From positions 1-30,973 of the forward strand of contig CALJIH010000166.1 in NCBI GenBank assembly GCA_937974135.1: 30,973 nt of DNA, in the 5' to 3' direction. Each line of letters starts with the position of its first letter. The stretch's first letter is position 1. The notes under the pieces are model-generated. The model was not told the DNA's origin. It saw nothing but the letters and a program-made list of their open reading frames with translations, and did no database searches. Origin of the DNA: an uncultured Cocleimonas sp. (lineage in GTDB: Bacteria; Pseudomonadota; Gammaproteobacteria; Thiotrichales; Thiotrichaceae). Position numbers and translations under genes: made by a program. Shown in pieces: positions 15,906 to 24,080 of this stretch.

Positions 15906-16850
15906 TTATTGAGAGACAACTAAGCTGTTTTGTACAAAGAAGTTCTTTTGGTAACGACGTTTCATAGACTGTTGTGCTGATAAAGCAGCATTGCGGTCTT
16001 GATGTCCACCTACTCGTACTCTATAAAGTATTTTGTTATTGCTTTTAGTTTGTGTGATGAATGAAACATAACCTTCACTATTCATTGTTTTGGCTAGTTT
16101 ATTTGCTCGTGACTGACTAGAAGTTGCGAGTAACTGGATGGCGTATTTGCCACTTTTAGATGTAGTTGCTTTTGGTTTTTCAGTCTTTTTTGCAACAGCT
16201 TTCTTAGGCGCTGGCTTCTTCTTAACTACTTTTTTGACTGGTTTTTTTGGTTCATTTTCTATAGTCGGTTTAAATGCTTTTTCTTCTTCTTTTTGTGTTT
16301 CTTGGGTACTTGCTACAACACTATTGTTAGTCTCAGTTTCTTGATTAGCTGCTGCAGTTGTATTATTTGCAATTGTGGTTGAATTGCTGGTATTGATTTC
16401 TTGTTCTTCGTTTTTATTGGGTGGTCTAAAAGAGAAGCCGGGGTCACTTGAACTGGTATTATTATTTGTCGATGATTCAGTGACAGTATTTTCTACAACT
16501 TTAGCGGTTGTCTTTGCCGTTGAGCTAGCACTATCAGTAACCGCTTCAACAACATTAGATGCACCATTAGTGATACTTGAAGCAGTACCAGATGCAGATG
16601 CTATTACAGCATTGCCTGCGTCAGTTACTTTATCTTTAGCTTCATCCACTAGCGTTGCTGCTGAATCCGTAACTTTGCTGGTGGCTTCGGATAGACTAGG
16701 GATAGAAACTTCAGGAGCACCAGGTAGCTTCATATCAACAATTTCTTGTCTTGCGCTACTTTTGTCTTTTAGCAAATAACCGAGTAAAAGAGCTGCGATT
16801 ATTGCTAGTACAACTGCGCCAATTCCGCGTTTTACCATTGCATTATCCAT
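15906..16850 (-). CDS. dedD: SPOR-domain protein, DedD-like
   Basis: This 314-residue protein has one N-terminal membrane helix (about residues 8-27, GIGAVVLAIIAALLLGYLL). A long low-complexity middle follows, then a Lys/Pro/Ala-rich stretch (about 205-235) and a C-terminal SPOR domain (about 238-314, YAIQLLATSS to RVRVGGHQD). SPOR domains bind denuded glycan strands at the division septum, and DedD assists constriction. Place and architecture between folC and cvpA match dedD in E. coli and Pseudomonas. The middle region (about 50-125) is made of Ala/Val/Thr/Asp-rich stretches such as VDEAKDKVTDAGNAV that look like amphipathic LEA-type repeats. A GGAG site precedes the ATG. Confidence 0.88.
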   Translation of the reverse strand: MDNAMVKRGIGAVVLAIIAALLLGYLLKDKSSARQEIVDMKLPGAPEVSIPSLSEATSKVTDSAATLVDEAKDKVTDAGNAVIASASGTASSITNGASNVVEAVTDSASSTAKTTAKVVENTVTESSTNNNTSSSDPGFSFRPPNKNEEQEINTSNSTTIANNTTAAANQETETNNSVVASTQETQKEEEKAFKPTIENEPKKPVKKVVKKKPAPKKAVAKKTEKPKATTSKSGKYAIQLLATSSQSRANKLAKTMNSEGYVSFITQTKSNNKILYRVRVGGHQDRNAALSAQQSMKRRYQKNFFVQNSLVVSQ

Positions 16851-16870
16851 GTTTCAAAGAATCTCCATAA

Positions 16871-18223
16871 TTAACAGTTATCTAATATTTCTGATATTAC
16901 CAGAAAAGAACCAAAGGCAACCACTCTATCTTTATCTTTGGCGATGTTTTTAAGTGCATCACAGGCTTCTTTAAAAGTAGCATAACTTGTGACTTTGTTT
17001 AGTGTGTTAACTGACTCACTTTGTTCAACCTTTTCTTTAGTTTTCTTATCAGCTGGCAGTTGACTAAACTGACTAAAGTGTTGTTTTAATTCAGATAAAC
17101 CGAGCCCACGAGAACCTTCAGTAGCTACAATATGCCATTCATCAATGACACCATGCATGATCTCCAGTACATTGTTTACGTCTTTATCACGTAACATTGA
17201 AAAGAGTGCGTAAGTCTTTCCTTTAACTGGATTTTGTTGAATATATTTTGCCAGTTCTTTGGCTGCATGTGGGTTGTGCGCAACGTCAATTAGCCACTCT
17301 GGATTGGTTCTTAGTATTTCTAAGCGCCCACTAACGCGTGCTGATTTTAATCCTTTATTTATCGAATCAATAGAAACCGGCAAGATTGGTTGTATCGAAA
17401 ATAATCCTGTAATTGCCGTGGCTGCATTATTTAATTGAAACTCACCTGGCATTGCCGGAGTTTCTAATTCATAACTATTCTCATTGTTTTTCAATAGCCA
17501 AGTATTATTTTTTTTATGATCAGTTAATGTGTAAGAAAAATTTTCATTGATTTGTTGCAACCTAGCACCAATACGTTTTGCTTCGGATGCAATGGTAATG
17601 GGTGGATTATTATCACCGGAAATCACAGGCACGCCATTTCGCATGATGCCTGATTTCTCAACTGCAATAATATCTCGGTCGTCTCCTAGCCAATCAATAT
17701 GATCAACACCAATACTGGTAATTATTGCTAAGGACGTATCCCACAAGTTCGCCGCATCTAATCTGCCACCTAAACCAACCTCTATGATAGCGACGTCAAC
17801 ATTCTGTTTCTGATAGATTAACATTGCAGCAAGTGCAGAAAATTCAAAATAAGTCAGACTTACATCTTCAATTGAACCTTCATCGTTCTTGATAGAGCGC
17901 CTTGCTTTGTCTATCTCGCTGAACGCTTCAATAATGATTTCATCAGTTGCTTGTTTACCATTTAAAACAATTCTTTCGTTGTAGTTAAGCAAGTGTGGAG
18001 ATGTGAAAGCACCAGTTTTATAACCTTCAGCGCGTAGTATTGCATCTAAAAAAGCAACAGTTGAACCTTTGCCATTAGTCCCAGCGACAGTGATGATAGG
18101 AAAGCTGGGTTTAAGTAGATTAAGGTTTTTTGCTACCTTTCCAATTAGTTCAAGACCTAAATCAATTTCAGAAAGATGAAGTGTTTCTTGCCAACTGAGC
18201 CAATCTTCTAAGGTTTGTTTCAT
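16871..18223 (-). CDS. folC: Bifunctional folylpolyglutamate synthase/dihydrofolate synthase
   Basis: This 450-residue Mur-ligase-fold enzyme adds glutamate to dihydropteroate and folates. The P-loop GTNGKGST is at residues 48-55. Also present are FTSPHL, the IIEVGLGGRLDAANLWD block, DHIDWLGD and the ligase-domain IDVAHNPHAAKEL motif. It is somewhat longer than E. coli FolC (422) because of a charged insertion near 390-410 (ADKKTKEKVEQSES). It lies 20 bases before the SPOR gene and 101 bases after accD, and the latter gap carries a repeat copy. Confidence 0.96.
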   Translation of the reverse strand: MKQTLEDWLSWQETLHLSEIDLGLELIGKVAKNLNLLKPSFPIITVAGTNGKGSTVAFLDAILRAEGYKTGAFTSPHLLNYNERIVLNGKQATDEIIIEAFSEIDKARRSIKNDEGSIEDVSLTYFEFSALAAMLIYQKQNVDVAIIEVGLGGRLDAANLWDTSLAIITSIGVDHIDWLGDDRDIIAVEKSGIMRNGVPVISGDNNPPITIASEAKRIGARLQQINENFSYTLTDHKKNNTWLLKNNENSYELETPAMPGEFQLNNAATAITGLFSIQPILPVSIDSINKGLKSARVSGRLEILRTNPEWLIDVAHNPHAAKELAKYIQQNPVKGKTYALFSMLRDKDVNNVLEIMHGVIDEWHIVATEGSRGLGLSELKQHFSQFSQLPADKKTKEKVEQSESVNTLNKVTSYATFKEACDALKNIAKDKDRVVAFGSFLVISEILDNC

Positions 18224-18267
18224 TCTATCTAAGTTTCAAATGAATAAGCTATTTAATTTAATCAGTC

Positions 18268-18298
18268 AAAATCGCTTAAAAGTAGGGGGGTGTCTTTT
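18268..18298 (-). repeat. Dispersed 31-bp element, copy 4
   Basis: The C-rich strand is on -, and the core at 18278-18298 matches exactly. The tail is ATTTT instead of GTTTT. It lies in the accD-folC intergenic gap, on the coding strand of both genes, 26 bases after the accD stop. Confidence 0.9.
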
Positions 18299-18305
18299 AA
18301 GCCAT

Positions 18306-18327
18306 TATAACGTATTAAAAGACGTTA
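18306..18327. repeat. Inverted repeat overlapping the accD stop
   Basis: ATAACGT (18306-18312) pairs with ACGTTAT (18321-18327) around 8 bases. A short T-run follows on the + strand only, so it could stop antisense transcription but not the accD message. The stem is AT-rich and weak. Confidence 0.4.
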
Positions 18328-19287
18328 TTTTTCTGACTTATCCTGGCTGTCTTCAGTATTATTTTGTTCAGGGGTTTTTGCAACCTCAGGTTTTTCAATG
18401 GCGTCAATTTCTTCCATATTTGCTGGACGAGGTTTATGCGTCAACATGCAAATGATGTCGATAATTTCTTGGCGTAGCATTTGTCTTGGAATGATACGAT
18501 CGATTGCACCCTTTTCAATTAAAAATTCACTGCGTTGAAATCCTTCTGGCAGTTTTTCTCCAACCGTTTGTTCGATAACTCTGGGACCGGCAAATCCAAT
18601 CAACGCTTTAGGTTCAGCGATAATCACATCACCTAACATTGCAAAACTTGCAGAAACACCACCCATGGTAGGGTCTGTTAACACTGAAATATAAGGAATA
18701 TCTGCAGCGGCCAATTTGGTCAAGACAGCACTAGTTTTTGCCATTTGCAAAAGCGAAAATAATGCTTCTTGCATACGTGCGCCGCCACTGGCAGAAAATA
18801 CAATGAATGGAATTTTATTGCGAAGTGCTTCATTGGCGCCTTGTACAAAACGTTCGCCAACTACCGAACCCATCGAACCACCCATAAAGCGAAAATCAAA
18901 AGAGGCAGCGACAACAGGTACACCGTGTATTTGACCTTTCATTACCACAAAAGAATCTTTTTCTTCGGTTGTTTTTTGTGCATCAGACAGTCGGTCTTTG
19001 TATTTTTTACTGTCTTTAAATTTTAAGATGTCAATCGGTGTGATATTTGCACCAATCTCAGCACGATTATCTTCATCTAAAAATAACTCTAAACGCTTAC
19101 GACCACCTAATCTTTCGTGGTGATTGCATTTAGGGCAAACTTCTAAATTTCTTTCTAAATCAGCACGATAGAGTACTGAATTACACGACGGACATTTATG
19201 CCATAAGCCTTCTGGAATCGTTTTCTTTTTTGCTGTAGTTGCATCTGTGCGGATACGAGATGGAATTAGCTTTTCAAACCAGCTCAT
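18325..19287 (-). CDS. accD: Acetyl-CoA carboxylase carboxyltransferase subunit beta
   Basis: This is the beta half of the carboxyltransferase that makes malonyl-CoA; the alpha subunit, AccA, is encoded at 26707-27666. The N-terminal zinc ribbon is CPSC followed 15 residues later by CPKC, and the carboxyltransferase core includes SASGGARMQE and the VLTDPTMGGVSASFA block. I start it at the ATG at 19287 (MSWFEKLIPSR), which matches E. coli MSWIERIK and gives 320 residues. An in-frame ATG at 19317 would add ten residues, and neither has a strong ribosome site. The C-terminus has an acidic tail beyond the conserved domain. It is 46 bases downstream of trpA. Confidence 0.95.
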   Translation of the reverse strand: MSWFEKLIPSRIRTDATTAKKKTIPEGLWHKCPSCNSVLYRADLERNLEVCPKCNHHERLGGRKRLELFLDEDNRAEIGANITPIDILKFKDSKKYKDRLSDAQKTTEEKDSFVVMKGQIHGVPVVAASFDFRFMGGSMGSVVGERFVQGANEALRNKIPFIVFSASGGARMQEALFSLLQMAKTSAVLTKLAAADIPYISVLTDPTMGGVSASFAMLGDVIIAEPKALIGFAGPRVIEQTVGEKLPEGFQRSEFLIEKGAIDRIIPRQMLRQEIIDIICMLTHKPRPANMEEIDAIEKPEVAKTPEQNNTEDSQDKSEK

Positions 19288-19333
19288 ATCGAAAATGCCT
19301 TTACCTTGATCTTTCATGCTGTAATATTTTTAC

Positions 19334-20140
19334 CTATGCGTCCATTGCAGTGCGCATTGATTTTAATAATGCGCCAATTTGGTCGAGTATTGTATCAGTA
19401 TCATCTGGATTATTTTCAATAATTTTTACAATAGCGCTGCCAACAATTACACCATCAGAAACTTCAGATATTGCAGCTGCACTATCCGCATCTTTAATGC
19501 CAAAGCCGACACCTACGGGTAAATGTGTATGCGATTTGATAGCTGTCACTTTCTCAGAGACTTCATCTACATTAAGTATGCTCGAACCGGTAACTCCTTT
19601 CAGCGATACATAATAAAGATACCCTGAACCTGCATTTGCGATACGTTTTATGCGTTCTTCTGTGGTCGTTGGTGATAATAAGAAAATTGGATCGATATCA
19701 TATTTTCCTAAAACCTGTGACATTTGTTCGCTTTCTTCAGGAGGTAGATCGACCGTTAATAAACCATCAATACCTACTTCAGCGGCTGCTTTAGCAAAAT
19801 TCTCGTAGCCAAACGATTCAACTGGATTTAGGTAGCCCATTAACACAATTGGTGTTTCCGTATTGCTCTGACGAAACGCTTTTACCATTTCAATAACGTC
19901 AGCCACACTAGTGTGATGCACTAAAGCACGTTCACAAGCTAATTGGATAGTTGGACCATCTGCCATTGGATCAGAAAAAGGAATACCCAACTCAATAACA
20001 TCTGCACCAGCTTCAACCATGCGATGCATTAAGGGTACTGTAATCGACTTGTTTGAATCACCCGCTGTGACATACGGAATTAAAGCTTTTTTATTATTTT
20101 TTTCTAAGGCTGCAAAGCAGTCTTTTAATCTATTGCTCAT
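19334..20140 (-). CDS. trpA: Tryptophan synthase alpha chain
   Basis: This 268-residue TIM-barrel subunit cleaves indole-3-glycerol phosphate and channels indole to TrpB. The catalytic residues Glu50 and Asp61 are in VIELGIPFSDPMADGPT. The phosphate-binding GVGFGIKDADSA segment is towards the C-terminus. Its ATG overlaps the trpB stop by four bases (ATGA), giving coupled translation that suits a 1:1 complex. Confidence 0.98.
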   Translation of the reverse strand: MSNRLKDCFAALEKNNKKALIPYVTAGDSNKSITVPLMHRMVEAGADVIELGIPFSDPMADGPTIQLACERALVHHTSVADVIEMVKAFRQSNTETPIVLMGYLNPVESFGYENFAKAAAEVGIDGLLTVDLPPEESEQMSQVLGKYDIDPIFLLSPTTTEERIKRIANAGSGYLYYVSLKGVTGSSILNVDEVSEKVTAIKSHTHLPVGVGFGIKDADSAAAISEVSDGVIVGSAIVKIIENNPDDTDTILDQIGALLKSMRTAMDA

Positions 20141-21432
20141 ATTGTGATTCCTTCAAGCGCGGCAACTGTATTCAAATCTTTATCTCCGCGTCCTGAAAGA
20201 TTCACTACGATCGTCTGATCTTTGTCCATGGTTGGTGCTAATTTTTTAACATAAGCAAGCGCATGTGCAGATTCTAAGGCAGGAATAATGCCTTCGATTC
20301 GACACAGGTCATGAAAACCTTCCAATGATTCAGCATCAGTCACAGAAACAGCATTAGCACGACCCATATCAATCAATAAACAATGCTCGGGGCCAACACC
20401 CGGATAATCCAAACCTGCAGAAATAGAGTAAGGTTCTATGACTTGGCCGTTATCGTCTGCCATTAAGTACATACGATTGCCGTGAAGTACCCCTGGTTTT
20501 GCCGTACTTAGTGTAGCCGCATGTTCACCCGTATCTAAGCCCATTCCGGCAGGCTCGACACTGTAAATATCTACATCAAGATCTGGTAGGAACTCATGGA
20601 ACAAGCCAATCGCGTTTGAACCGCCACCCACACACGCTACCAATGCATCAGGTAAACGACCCGTTTGCTCCAAACATTGTTGCTTCGCCTCGCGGCCAAT
20701 AATCGCTTGGAAGTTACGTACCATTTTTGGATAAGGGTGTGGGCCTGCAACTGTACCAATGCAATAGAAGGTATTATCAACGTTAGTTACCCAATCACGC
20801 ATGGCTTCATTGAGTGCATCTTTGAGTGTTTTAGAACCTGAAGAAACAGGACGAACTTCTGCGCCTAGCAGTCTCATTCGATAGACATTTTGTTTTTGAC
20901 GTTCCACGTCTTTTTCGCCCATGTAAACGACACATTCTAAACCAAGACGTGCAGCTATCGTGGCGCTAGCAACACCATGTTGGCCTGCACCGGTTTCCGC
21001 AATAATTCTTGGTTTGCCCATGTGCTTGGCTAATAAGGCTTGGCCGATAGTGTTATTAATTTTATGCGCACCAGTATGATTTAAATCCTCACGTTTTAAG
21101 TAGATTTGCGCACCGCCCAATTCTTTAGACCAACGTTCTGCGTGATAGAGCGGGCTAGGGCGGCCGACGTAATAACGTAAATCATCGTCCATAGCGGCTT
21201 GGAAACTTGGATCATTTTGAAGCAGTTTGTAGGCATCATCCAATTCTTGGATTGCTTCGATCAAAGTCTCAGACGCAAAACGACCACCGTAGATTCCAAA
21301 ATGACCATTCTCATCGGGTAACTGAGACCAATCGACTTTACTCAGATCAATCCCACTAAGGTCATGATCTGTAATATCATTTTTAATTTCACTATTACAA
21401 TTTGTGGAATCAGTTTTCATTACACTGGACAC
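20137..21432 (-). CDS. trpB: Tryptophan synthase beta chain
   Basis: This PLP enzyme joins indole to serine. Lys124 in NHTGAHKINN binds PLP, and CVGGGSNAIG holds its phosphate. At 431 residues it is longer than E. coli TrpB (397) because of a polar N-terminal extension of about 37 residues before the conserved GIYGGRF. I keep the GTG at 21432 because a GAGG site lies 6 bases upstream; the ATG at 21420 would be too far from it. Either start lies inside the end of trpF, so translation is likely coupled. Confidence 0.96.
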   Translation of the reverse strand: MSSVMKTDSTNCNSEIKNDITDHDLSGIDLSKVDWSQLPDENGHFGIYGGRFASETLIEAIQELDDAYKLLQNDPSFQAAMDDDLRYYVGRPSPLYHAERWSKELGGAQIYLKREDLNHTGAHKINNTIGQALLAKHMGKPRIIAETGAGQHGVASATIAARLGLECVVYMGEKDVERQKQNVYRMRLLGAEVRPVSSGSKTLKDALNEAMRDWVTNVDNTFYCIGTVAGPHPYPKMVRNFQAIIGREAKQQCLEQTGRLPDALVACVGGGSNAIGLFHEFLPDLDVDIYSVEPAGMGLDTGEHAATLSTAKPGVLHGNRMYLMADDNGQVIEPYSISAGLDYPGVGPEHCLLIDMGRANAVSVTDAESLEGFHDLCRIEGIIPALESAHALAYVKKLAPTMDKDQTIVVNLSGRGDKDLNTVAALEGITI

Positions 21433-22075
21433 GGTATACCTCGTTCATCAGTTTCTTAATTTTTACCGGGTCTTTGACTCCGGGTTCACTTTCTACGCCA
21501 CTGCTTAAATCAACACCATACAAGTCTAATTGTTGCAGAGCATCGGCAATATTTTCTGGGTTCAATCCACCTGCAAGTATAATCGGTTTTTGCTGTATTT
21601 GTGGTACATTTTTCCAGTCAAATGTTTGGCCAGTACCACCCGCCATACCGCTGGCATGACTATCGACTAAAAAACCTTTCGCACTTGTATATTGTTCAGT
21701 TACTTTTGTAAATTCAGCTTCAGATGCAATGCCTTTCATCCCGATGGCTTTGATATAAGGTCGCGAAAATGATTCACAATACTCCGCGCTTTCAAGTCCA
21801 TGAAACTGAAGTAAATCTAGCTTAACTTCGTTCAAAACTTCATTTACAAAATCTTTATCCGCATCAAGAAATAAACCAACACTTGTAACGAATGGTGGAA
21901 GTGAATCACAAATCTCTCGTGCTTGGCTAATACCCACATTGCGAGGGCTCTTTTTATAGAAGACTAATCCGATTGAATCTACGCCTAAATCGCATATATT
22001 TTGCGCAGCTTCAATGGATGTTATGCCACATATCTTGACACGTGTTCTCGTATTGTTTTGCTGATTACTTTGCAT
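21410..22075 (-). CDS. trpF: Phosphoribosylanthranilate isomerase
   Basis: This 221-residue TIM-barrel enzyme isomerises phosphoribosylanthranilate. The N-terminal VKICGITS carries the catalytic Cys, and the C-terminal GVDLSSGVES carries the catalytic Asp and part of the phosphate site. It is a monofunctional TrpF, separate from trpC, as in Pseudomonas. It is the first gene of the long minus-strand run ending with ldt. No trp leader peptide or attenuator is evident upstream, where only 169 bases separate it from the divergent DUF455 gene. No clear ribosome site precedes the ATG. Confidence 0.96.
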   Translation of the reverse strand: MQSNQQNNTRTRVKICGITSIEAAQNICDLGVDSIGLVFYKKSPRNVGISQAREICDSLPPFVTSVGLFLDADKDFVNEVLNEVKLDLLQFHGLESAEYCESFSRPYIKAIGMKGIASEAEFTKVTEQYTSAKGFLVDSHASGMAGGTGQTFDWKNVPQIQQKPIILAGGLNPENIADALQQLDLYGVDLSSGVESEPGVKDPVKIKKLMNEVYRVQCNEN

Positions 22076-22165
22076 GGGGTGAAGGTAACATAGGAAGCAT
22101 AAACAATGAAGATACAGTTTTTAAGTTATTTGAAAAGACAGATACAAGTGCGTGTTTCAATTAGC

Positions 22166-22196
22166 GAAAGTGTCCAAAAGTAGGGGGGTGTCTTTT
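22166..22196 (-). repeat. Dispersed 31-bp element, copy 5
   Basis: The C-rich strand is on -. The core (22176-22196) is exact, and the tail is degenerate (CTTTC in place of GTTTT). It lies in the divergent region between trpF and the DUF455 gene, so it is the only copy not near a stop codon. Confidence 0.85.
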
Positions 22197-22201
22197 TCAA
22201 A

Positions 22202-22223
22202 TGTTTTTAAGGTGTTTTTAAGG
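22202..22223 (+). repeat. Two-copy 11-bp tandem repeat
   Basis: TGTTTTTAAGG occurs twice with no gap (22202-22212 and 22213-22223), directly beside repeat copy 5 and 21 bases before the DUF455 start. It looks like a recent small duplication. Confidence 0.7.
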
Positions 22224-22244
22224 TAAAAAATGTAACATTCGCGA

Positions 22245-23036
22245 ATGAATCTTTATCAACAAAGCTTTCTTGCATTAATGCAGACAGACACGCAAAAAAA
22301 GCGGGAGCAAGTTGATGCTTTGTTTTCTGCATGGAATCAGTCAAAGCTTGAAAGAAAAAGTTTCGATTTAGTAACAATAGAAATTCCTGGTCGACCCAAA
22401 AAACCAGAGTTGATAGACCATTCGCAATTAAAACAACGAAAATTAGGTTCCGAAGTTGGCAGAGCTACTTTGATTCATGCCATTTTGCATATTGAATTCA
22501 ATGCTATTAATTTAGCTTTGGATGCCGTTTATCGTTTTCGCGATATGCCTGATGATTATTATGGTGATTGGTTAAAAGTAGCGTCTGAAGAATCTTATCA
22601 TTTCTCGCTATTAGAAAAACGTTTGAACGATATGGGTTATGCCTATGGCGATATGCCTGCGCATAATGGCTTATGGGAGATGGTATTAAAAACAGACCAT
22701 GACGTACTCATTCGTATGGCATTAGTGCCAAGGGTTTTAGAAGCAAGAGGCTTAGATGTAACGCCTGGAATGATCGAAAAATTACGCAAAGTCGGTGATA
22801 TTGAAACGATTAAAATTCTAGAAATTATACTTCGTGATGAAATAGGACATGTAGCAATTGGGTCGCATTGGTTTAAATATTGTTGTGATATACAACAATG
22901 CGAGCCGGAAGAAACTTTTAGACATTTGTTACATAAATATATGGGTGGAGGTCCAAATGGTCCATTACATAAAGAAGCCCGTTTGCAAGCTGGTTTTAGT
23001 CAAAACGAAATTGATGAATTAATTAAAATGGTTTAG
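22245..23036 (+). CDS. DUF455 ferritin-like domain protein
   Basis: This 263-residue protein matches the DUF455 family of ferritin-like four-helix proteins. The long conserved blocks are RKLGSEVGRATLIHAILHIE, the AEE-type motif ASEESYHFSLLEKRL, and the region from LVPRVLEARGLDVTP to LRDEIGHVAIGSHWF. Glu and His residues at E84, E115, H118 and in DEIGH could bind a di-iron centre, as in ferritin-like oxidases. The substrate is not known. It resembles the tRNA hydroxylase MiaE in overall fold type only. It is transcribed divergently from trpF, and a palindromic TTCGCGAA overlaps the region just before the ATG. Confidence 0.85.
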   Translation: MNLYQQSFLALMQTDTQKKREQVDALFSAWNQSKLERKSFDLVTIEIPGRPKKPELIDHSQLKQRKLGSEVGRATLIHAILHIEFNAINLALDAVYRFRDMPDDYYGDWLKVASEESYHFSLLEKRLNDMGYAYGDMPAHNGLWEMVLKTDHDVLIRMALVPRVLEARGLDVTPGMIEKLRKVGDIETIKILEIILRDEIGHVAIGSHWFKYCCDIQQCEPEETFRHLLHKYMGGGPNGPLHKEARLQAGFSQNEIDELIKMV

Positions 23037-23163
23037 TGTGTTTTTGTATAAATTACATGAATGATATCAATATCAATCAATTCACAAAGTTGAAACCAAA
23101 TAAGCATAATCAACGTTAATAATAGTTAAATTAAAAAGTAGGCTTTGTTATTTTAAATCCGTA

Positions 23164-23169
23164 TATAAT
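23164..23169 (+). promoter_or_regulatory. Candidate -10 box before mlaA
   Basis: TATAAT in an AT-rich 184-bp intergenic region, 52 bases before the proposed mlaA ATG. The upstream TTTGTT (23144-23149) is closer than normal for a -35. A 12-bp AAAAAGTAGGCT at 23133-23144 also occurs upstream of yceD. Confidence 0.4.
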
Positions 23170-23220
23170 TCGTGATTAGAATCGATGTCTTTTCCCATAA
23201 CAGCTTTTAGGCAGGAAATA

Positions 23221-23976
23221 ATGTTTTATAAAAAAATCCCAGTTATCAAATTCTTAGCAGTATTTACGTGCGTAGTGTCTATCTCAGCCTGTAGTAATAC
23301 TGATATCGGTAATAAACAAGCGGATATTAAATCTATTGATCGATTTGAAGGATTCAATCGCAAAATATACAGACTCAATAATGGTGCTGATGGCATGATC
23401 TTAAGGCCAATTGCAAAAGGCTATAAAGCGATAACGCCTAAAATTGTCGATACCAGTATTGGTAATTTCTTTTCTAATTTAGATGACGTCGGTAATGTTA
23501 TTAATAATAGTCTTCAAGGGAAATTTGCCGATGCGGGCAGTGATTTAGAAAGAGTTGTTTTTAACTCAACATTAGGTTTTGCTGGCTTGGTTGATATAGC
23601 ATCATCTGTTGGACTGAAAAAACACGATGAAGATTTTGGACAAACACTAGCCAAATGGGGAGTGAAATCTGGTCCTTATGTGATGCTACCATTTTTTGGT
23701 CCTACTACTGTTCGTGATGGTATTTCACGATTTTCTGTAGATCGTGCAACTGACCCCACTACTTACTCGGACGAAAATATTGCACTATTTATCGCAGAAA
23801 CAGTGAAAAAACGCTCAGACTTATTTGCCCAAGAGGGTGTACTTGATGATTTATCAGATGATAAATACAGTGCTTTGAGAGATGTTTGGATTCAAAATAG
23901 AAACTTCTTGATAAATGATGGTTCAGCAGAAAGTAGTTCTGGTGATGATCTCATTGATGAGCTTGAAAGCTTATAA
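23221..23976 (+). CDS. mlaA: MlaA/VacJ outer-membrane lipoprotein
   Basis: This is the outer-membrane lipoprotein that removes mislocalised phospholipids in the Mla pathway. The signal peptide (YKKIPVIKFLAVFTCVVS) ends in a lipobox SISAC, so the mature protein starts at Cys. Typical VacJ blocks follow: FEGFNRKIYRLNN, FFSNLDDVGNVINN and NSTLGFAGLVDIAS, then DFGQTLAKWGV with GPYVMLPFFGP. I use the ATG at 23221 (251 residues) because AGGAA precedes it and because it puts the signal peptide at the N-terminus; the frame opens 12 codons earlier at 23185. The other mla genes are not in the window. Confidence 0.94.
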   Translation: MFYKKIPVIKFLAVFTCVVSISACSNTDIGNKQADIKSIDRFEGFNRKIYRLNNGADGMILRPIAKGYKAITPKIVDTSIGNFFSNLDDVGNVINNSLQGKFADAGSDLERVVFNSTLGFAGLVDIASSVGLKKHDEDFGQTLAKWGVKSGPYVMLPFFGPTTVRDGISRFSVDRATDPTTYSDENIALFIAETVKKRSDLFAQEGVLDDLSDDKYSALRDVWIQNRNFLINDGSAESSSGDDLIDELESL

Positions 23977-24006
23977 AAAATCAGTAAATATCTAGCCGAC
24001 TTTGCT

Positions 24007-24032
24007 TGATCAAGTTCTTTTGGACTTGATCA
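24007..24032. repeat. 9-bp inverted repeat between mlaA and mpl
   Basis: TGATCAAGT (24007-24015) and ACTTGATCA (24024-24032) pair perfectly around an 8-base loop, 30 bases after mlaA. No T-run follows. It overlaps the candidate -35 of mpl, so it might be a weak terminator or an operator. Confidence 0.6.
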
Positions 24033-24048
24033 CAACCCTCTTTATATA
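24020..24048 (+). promoter_or_regulatory. Candidate promoter of mpl
   Basis: TTGGAC (24020-24025) and TATATA (24043-24048) are 17 bases apart, and the mpl ATG follows 32 bases after the -10. The -35 lies inside the inverted repeat 24007-24032. Confidence 0.4.
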
Positions 24049-24080
24049 AGACAATCCTTTTTTACTCTAAAAATCTGTCT

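Noticed and set aside
18240..18455. Open frames on the opposite strand of conserved genes, such as this one over accD
   Set aside because: They overlap well-supported genes, lack recognisable protein features and have no ribosome sites.
22245..23036. Annotation as tRNA hydroxylase MiaE
   Set aside because: The long conserved blocks match DUF455; MiaE is only a distant ferritin-like relative.
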